Shown in pieces: positions 6,326 to 9,946 of a stretch of DNA of 9,946 bases. Numbering within the stretch: position 1 is the first letter of the stretch; each line of letters begins with the position of its first letter. The notes under the pieces are model-generated. The model saw only the letters and a program-made list of their open reading frames with translations. It searched no databases and had not been told where the DNA came from. The position numbers and the translations under genes are program-made. The DNA lies in contig CANPXA010000053.1 in NCBI GenBank assembly GCA_947585525.1, forward strand, positions 1 to 9,946, read 5' to 3'. The stretch is from an uncultured Akkermansia sp. GTDB lineage: Bacteria > Verrucomicrobiota > Verrucomicrobiia > Verrucomicrobiales > Akkermansiaceae.

Positions 6326-7750
6326 TCAAAATTCCGGATTCGGCAGCTTTTCCGGCGGCGATTCCGGCGTCCCTATCATATCCCCGACATCCTTGAAGGT
6401 GATGAAGAAAAAGAACCCGATGAGCAACAACACAAAGGCGGTCATGATCCAATCGAGGAAGCGTCCGCTCACCGGACGGCGGCAAATCATCTCAAGAATC
6501 CCCAAGGTCACATGCCCCCCGTCCACAACCGGCAAGGGTAAGATATTGAGCACAGCCAAGTTCACATTGAGCACCACGGCGAACCACAGCGCCAGCCGCC
6601 AGCCGATGCCATCCGACGCCTGCATCATCTTGTACACGTAGGAAACGATGCCCACGGGACCGGAGAGATGCTCCACCTTCACGCTACTGCCCGGCGCGAA
6701 GAGCTTCTTGAGCGTATCCCACATCCATTTGAGGCTCTGGTTCACCTGCGTCTGCGGGTCAGGGTACTCCATTTGAACGCTACCCAAGGGATTCGCCCAG
6801 GAGATACCCATGATCGGTACAGCTCCCTCCTTCCCCTGCCAATTTCGCGGGATGGTGGGGGTGACGGTGAACTCGCAAGCCTGCTCCGCGGAGCCCGGAG
6901 GCGGCTCCAACCTGAGCTGCAGAGGCTGTCCCGTAGCCGATGCCTTTTGCAGCGCGATGGGGGAATACACGGGGTCGCCGTTCAAGCGGGTTATTTCCCA
7001 ACCTGGCTGAATCCCCGCCGAATCGGCCGGTGAACCCGGCAGCACGGCGCCGACCACCGACGGCATGGCGGGCAACACCCCCACGGTGCGCATCGCCTGC
7101 CGCTGCCACCAATTGGTCTCCGGCAGGGTATAGCTGCTGCGCAGAGTCCTATCCTCGGGTTCTCCCGGGCGGGAGATGCGGAACTCAATGGTCTCATGCT
7201 CACTCAGGGCAATCAACTCGCGGACGCCCTCCATGTTACCGGTCCACTTCGTGACCTCTTTGCCGTCGATGGCGCGGATGATGTCCCCGGCGCGGATACC
7301 GGCGCGCTGCGCGGGACTATCCGGCATCACATAGCCTACCTGTGTGCCGTCCACCTCGCCCACCGGCTTCCCGACCTCCCATACCACCAGCGCACACAAG
7401 TACGCCAGCAAGAGAGAAAACAGCGGACCCGCCGCCGCAATAATCACCTTGTCCAGTGGTTTAAGCGGCGGCAGGGCATCGGGCTTTTGCGCCTCGCCTT
7501 CGATGCTCTCCATGGACTCCATCTGGGGGAGAGAAACGAAGCCTCCGGCGGGAATCCACCCGATGCCGAATGTTGTCTGCCCTATCTTTTTCTTGAAGAT
7601 CGGGCGTCCGAACCATATCTGGAAGCGATCGATATAAGCCCCGCGCCATTTGCCGGCCAAAAAGTGCCCCAATTCATGAAAGAAGATCATGAAGTTGAAG
7701 GCGAGCACCACGATGATGATGATGCCGATAGCTTGCAAATCCTGCATCAT
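6326..7750 (-). CDS. rseP: RseP-type site-2 intramembrane zinc metalloprotease
   Basis: Site-2 proteases cut transmembrane segments of membrane proteins, typically anti-sigma factors, in the inner membrane. Numbering from GTG 7753, the zinc motif HELGH (26-30) lies in the first membrane helix and NILPLPVVDGGH (403-414), with Asp411 as third ligand, in a later one. Other family marks are AAGPLFS (107-113), two PDZ domains at about 130-205 and 225-300, LSGPVGIV (363-370) and a last helix at 434-453. Length is close to E. coli RseP. Starts are stacked: GTG 7753, ATG 7750 and ATG 7747. ATG 7750 is chosen because it overlaps the upstream TGA as TGATG; the Shine-Dalgarno spacing would favour 7747. 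The upstream neighbour is an L,D-transpeptidase rather than the more usual dxr. The substrate is unknown. Confidence 0.93.
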   Translation of the reverse strand: MMQDLQAIGIIIIVVLAFNFMIFFHELGHFLAGKWRGAYIDRFQIWFGRPIFKKKIGQTTFGIGWIPAGGFVSLPQMESMESIEGEAQKPDALPPLKPLDKVIIAAAGPLFSLLLAYLCALVVWEVGKPVGEVDGTQVGYVMPDSPAQRAGIRAGDIIRAIDGKEVTKWTGNMEGVRELIALSEHETIEFRISRPGEPEDRTLRSSYTLPETNWWQRQAMRTVGVLPAMPSVVGAVLPGSPADSAGIQPGWEITRLNGDPVYSPIALQKASATGQPLQLRLEPPPGSAEQACEFTVTPTIPRNWQGKEGAVPIMGISWANPLGSVQMEYPDPQTQVNQSLKWMWDTLKKLFAPGSSVKVEHLSGPVGIVSYVYKMMQASDGIGWRLALWFAVVLNVNLAVLNILPLPVVDGGHVTLGILEMICRRPVSGRFLDWIMTAFVLLLIGFFFFITFKDVGDMIGTPESPPEKLPNPEF

Positions 7751-7759
7751 CACCTTTCC
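7748..7759 (-). promoter_or_regulatory. Shine-Dalgarno and coupled stop/start for rseP
   Basis: On the minus strand GGAAAGGTGATGATG combines a strong Shine-Dalgarno (GGAAAGG, plus 7753-7759) with the L,D-transpeptidase TGA (7750-7752) and two ATGs (7750 and 7747). Spacing is 2 nt to the first ATG and 5 nt to the second. This is the only clear ribosome-binding site in the window, and it implies termination-reinitiation coupling. Confidence 0.7.
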
Positions 7760-8535
7760 GGCTCTGCTAGTTTCGAACGAACAGCCACTTCCTTCCCCGT
7801 GAGTTTAGCCTCGCGAGTTGCCTGCTTTCTGCCTGATGCTGCCCGACGTGCAGCAAAACTACGCCGAGACACCTTACGCACCCCCCATCCCCGCTCTCTC
7901 TCGAAGGGCAATCGAGCCACGACATCAGGCGGTATCACGATGGAGCGCGTGTTCTGATGTTCCGCCTTCAAATACGTCGATTGCGAACAGCTTTCTATCG
8001 CCACCGGCATCCCGCGGTACACGTGCGGATATAAATCCACCACATCCTTGCTTCGCATACGGATGCAACCATAGGAGGCGGGACGCCCGATGAGACGTTC
8101 CTCCGGTGTACCGTGGATGTATATGTGGCGATTGTGCGAGTTACGGTTGAATGATTCCAGTCCCGCAAGCTGGATCACGCGAGTCACGATAGGATCTCTG
8201 CCGGTGTCAGCAGCTACCACTTCACCGGTGGGGCGACACCCTTTAAAGACCATACCGTTGGGCTGTCCGTCACCCACCTTACGGGTTACGGCATGAATGC
8301 CGAGGGGGGTACGATTACTACCGCTGCTGCTGCCCATACCGAACTTGGATGAGCTGATACGATAATCCTTCACCTTTTTCCCTTTGCGGAAAACCGTGAG
8401 CTTTTGATCCCGCAGCGTGATGGCAACCCCGTCTCGTACGACGGCTCTCGGTGGAACATCAGATCCCGAGTGTTTGCACCCTACCAACGCCAACAAACAG
8501 ATTAACAGGCATATTGTCGTCTTTTTGCTTTTCAT
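7750..8535 (-). CDS. L,D-transpeptidase (YkuD domain) lipoprotein
   Basis: L,D-transpeptidases make 3-3 peptidoglycan crosslinks or attach proteins to peptidoglycan in the periplasm. The 261-residue protein begins with a type II signal peptide: basic MKSKK, hydrophobic stretch 8-18, and lipobox LVGC with the lipidated Cys20. The residue after it is Lys, not Asp, so outer-membrane sorting would be expected by E. coli rules. The YkuD catalytic motif has His141 in YIHGT (139-143) and nucleophile Cys157 in SYGCIRM (154-160); NRTPLGIH (74-81) is also typical. After about residue 205 comes a strongly basic, Arg/Lys/Ser/Ala-rich tail of some 50 residues with no recognised domain. The start at 8535 has only a weak upstream purine run. 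It lies 31 nt after the glycosyltransferase stop, and its stop overlaps the rseP start. Whether it crosslinks or anchors proteins cannot be told. Confidence 0.9.
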   Translation of the reverse strand: MKSKKTTICLLICLLALVGCKHSGSDVPPRAVVRDGVAITLRDQKLTVFRKGKKVKDYRISSSKFGMGSSSGSNRTPLGIHAVTRKVGDGQPNGMVFKGCRPTGEVVAADTGRDPIVTRVIQLAGLESFNRNSHNRHIYIHGTPEERLIGRPASYGCIRMRSKDVVDLYPHVYRGMPVAIESCSQSTYLKAEHQNTRSIVIPPDVVARLPFERERGWGVRKVSRRSFAARRAASGRKQATREAKLTGKEVAVRSKLAEPER

Positions 8536-8566
8536 CTTCTATCTCGTGTATTTTTTGTTTCTTCGT

Positions 8567-9946
8567 TCATGATACAGCGACAGAGGCGCGGCGGCGGCGC
8601 AGCATGCCATGGATTACGCGCCGGAGAGAGCCGACGCCCGTGTAGAAGAATCCCAAGAAGGGACTCATCAGGACAAAATTGACCAGACCTATCGGATTTT
8701 GCGTGACCCCGTAGTAAAGCGTCCCGCACTCGACGGCTAGAAAGAAAATGCCAAAGAGCAATTCAAAGAATGGAACGAGTCCGGATTTAAGCGCTCGGTA
8801 ACCGGGAGCTCTCTGCTCCACGTCCAGCTTTGTCTGCCCGGATTCTCCGAACTTGGGCGTGCGCTCAAAGACGGCGGTACGGCTGAACATCCCCTCCAAA
8901 ACGGCCTTCGCGTTATTGACTCCCATCCCCACGCCCAAAGCCAGCAGAGGTATCAGGAACAAAAAGACCATCCACCACCTCCTCGGCTTGACAATCATCT
9001 CTGCCGCCACATAAAACATACACACCGTCACCGTCGCAAAGAAAAAGAGCGTAAAAGTCAGAAGCAACATACGCGGCGACTGCCAACTCCACTCCCCGCT
9101 CGGCCTCACGATCCCGGTACAAACAGGCATGACCAAGATGCAGAGCAATATCAGTCCGAGATACGAATAATTGCAGGTGAGATGCGTGGTAGCCTCAAGC
9201 TTCGCCTTAAGCGGGACGTGCGCACGCCATATCGTGAGAAGCATCTTGCGACACACTTGGATGCTGCCCTTCGTCCAACGGTGCTGCTGCGTCTTGAAAC
9301 CGTCTATATCCTCCGGTAGTTCTGCAGGAGTCACGTAATCATTGAGGTACACAAAGCGCCAACCCTTAATTTGCGCCCGGTATGAGAGATCCATGTCCTC
9401 GGTGATGGTGTCGTGCTCCCAACCTCCGGCATCGGCTATGGCAGCTTTGCGCCACACTCCCGCCGTGCCGTTAAAGGTAAAGAAGCGTCCCGAGCGATTA
9501 CGCACTGTTTGCTCCAACGCGAAATGGCCGTCGAGGAAAATGGCTTGCATTCGCGTGAGCATATTCTTGCATCGGTTGAGGTGTCCCCAACGCGTCTGCA
9601 CCAAAGCCACGCCATCGTCCGTGAAGTACGGCATCACTACCCGGAGGATATCCGGCTCCGGACGAAAATCGGCATCCAAAATCAGCAAAAATTCCCCGCG
9701 GGCAACCTTGGTCGCCTCTTCCAGAGCTCCGGCCTTGTAACCGGTGCGATCCGTGCGATGCAGGCACTTGATGTCAAATCCCTGTTCGGAGTAAAATTCC
9801 GCCTGTTGGCGGCAGAGTTCCCACGTATCATCCGTGGAGTCGTCCAGTATCTGAATCTCCAGTTTGTCTTTCGGGTAATCGATCGCCGTAACCTTTTCCA
9901 GCAACCCCTTCACCACGTACCTCTCGTTGAACATCGGCAACTGCAC
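8567..9946 (-). CDS. Family 2 glycosyltransferase, cellulose-synthase-like (5' end off window)
   Basis: A membrane-bound processive-type GT2 enzyme moves sugar from a nucleotide sugar to a growing glycan at the inner membrane. The visible 459 codons carry the catalytic set: DDSTDDT (35-41), DAD (91-93), FNGTAGVWR (158-166), TEDMD (182-186) and QQHRW (220-224), the QxxRW motif of cellulose-synthase relatives. Several C-terminal membrane segments follow (about 255-280, 293-317, 324-345, 393-412 and 420-440), then a basic tail. The reading frame is open at the right edge, and QLPMFNE is normally preceded by an N-terminal membrane helix. The GTG at 9946 is therefore probably internal. It would be the first visible gene of the leftward cluster. 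Product sugar cannot be assigned; beta-glucan, mannan or a glycolipid are all possible. Confidence 0.9.
   Translation of the reverse strand: MQLPMFNERYVVKGLLEKVTAIDYPKDKLEIQILDDSTDDTWELCRQQAEFYSEQGFDIKCLHRTDRTGYKAGALEEATKVARGEFLLILDADFRPEPDILRVVMPYFTDDGVALVQTRWGHLNRCKNMLTRMQAIFLDGHFALEQTVRNRSGRFFTFNGTAGVWRKAAIADAGGWEHDTITEDMDLSYRAQIKGWRFVYLNDYVTPAELPEDIDGFKTQQHRWTKGSIQVCRKMLLTIWRAHVPLKAKLEATTHLTCNYSYLGLILLCILVMPVCTGIVRPSGEWSWQSPRMLLLTFTLFFFATVTVCMFYVAAEMIVKPRRWWMVFLFLIPLLALGVGMGVNNAKAVLEGMFSRTAVFERTPKFGESGQTKLDVEQRAPGYRALKSGLVPFFELLFGIFFLAVECGTLYYGVTQNPIGLVNFVLMSPFLGFFYTGVGSLRRVIHGMLRRRRASVAVS

Noticed and set aside
7714..7726. Short GAT trinucleotide run at the start of rseP
   Set aside because: It merely encodes four Ile in the first membrane helix. 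Triplet changes would not shift the frame, so phase variation is unlikely.
7196..7957. 253-codon plus-strand frame opposite rseP and the L,D-transpeptidase
   Set aside because: It spans two well-supported genes on the other strand, has no promoter or ribosome-binding site, and its composition mirrors their codons.
8536..8566. T-rich plus-strand run between the glycosyltransferase and L,D-transpeptidase genes as a terminator
   Set aside because: On the transcribed strand it is A-rich, not U-rich, and there is no hairpin, so it would not end the leftward transcript.

Overview
The window looks like chromosomal DNA from a moderately GC-rich Gram-negative bacterium. The best guess is Verrucomicrobiota, perhaps Akkermansia-like. 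This rests on remembered family resemblance: an RseP with the FGIGWIPAGGFVSLPQ segment, an IF-1 with a long N-terminal extension, and AhbC/AhbD-type radical SAM proteins. It is inference and I could not search. There are no IS elements, CRISPR arrays, tRNA/rRNA genes or phage genes; coding density is very high.

Left part (1-1462), translation machinery. The start of infA (IF-1) runs leftward off the window. A 240-bp divergent intergenic region separates it from the rightward rplM-rpsI (L13-S9) operon. That region holds a good sigma70-type promoter for rplM, a weaker one for infA, a tandem CGGGTAAA repeat, a leader stem-loop and three ATGs spaced exactly 11 nt apart, of which the third is the rplM start. 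A strong intrinsic terminator closes the operon.

Middle part (1503-4029), a two-gene rightward unit. An extended -10 promoter sits so close to a cyclophilin gene that its mRNA should be leaderless. Three bases after the cyclophilin comes an ABC-F translation-factor ATPase. Its stop overlaps, tail to tail, the stop of the opposite-strand cluster by 10 bp.

Right part (4020-9946), a tightly packed leftward cluster. In transcription order it encodes a cellulose-synthase-like family 2 glycosyltransferase (cut by the window edge), an L,D-transpeptidase lipoprotein, an RseP-type site-2 protease, an AhbD-like radical SAM protein and AhbC. Gaps and overlaps are 31 bp, TGATG coupling, 24 bp and ATGA coupling. 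The first three genes concern the envelope. The last two match the end of the siroheme-dependent heme pathway: AhbC makes iron-coproporphyrin III and AhbD converts it to heme b.

Shine-Dalgarno motifs are scarce across the window. Only rseP has a clear one; other starts rely on leaderless, coupled or unstructured initiation. I see no wholly new system. The points most worth a second look are the ahbD/ahbC pair tied to envelope genes, the leaderless cyclophilin-ABC-F unit, the rplM leader architecture and the extended IF-1.
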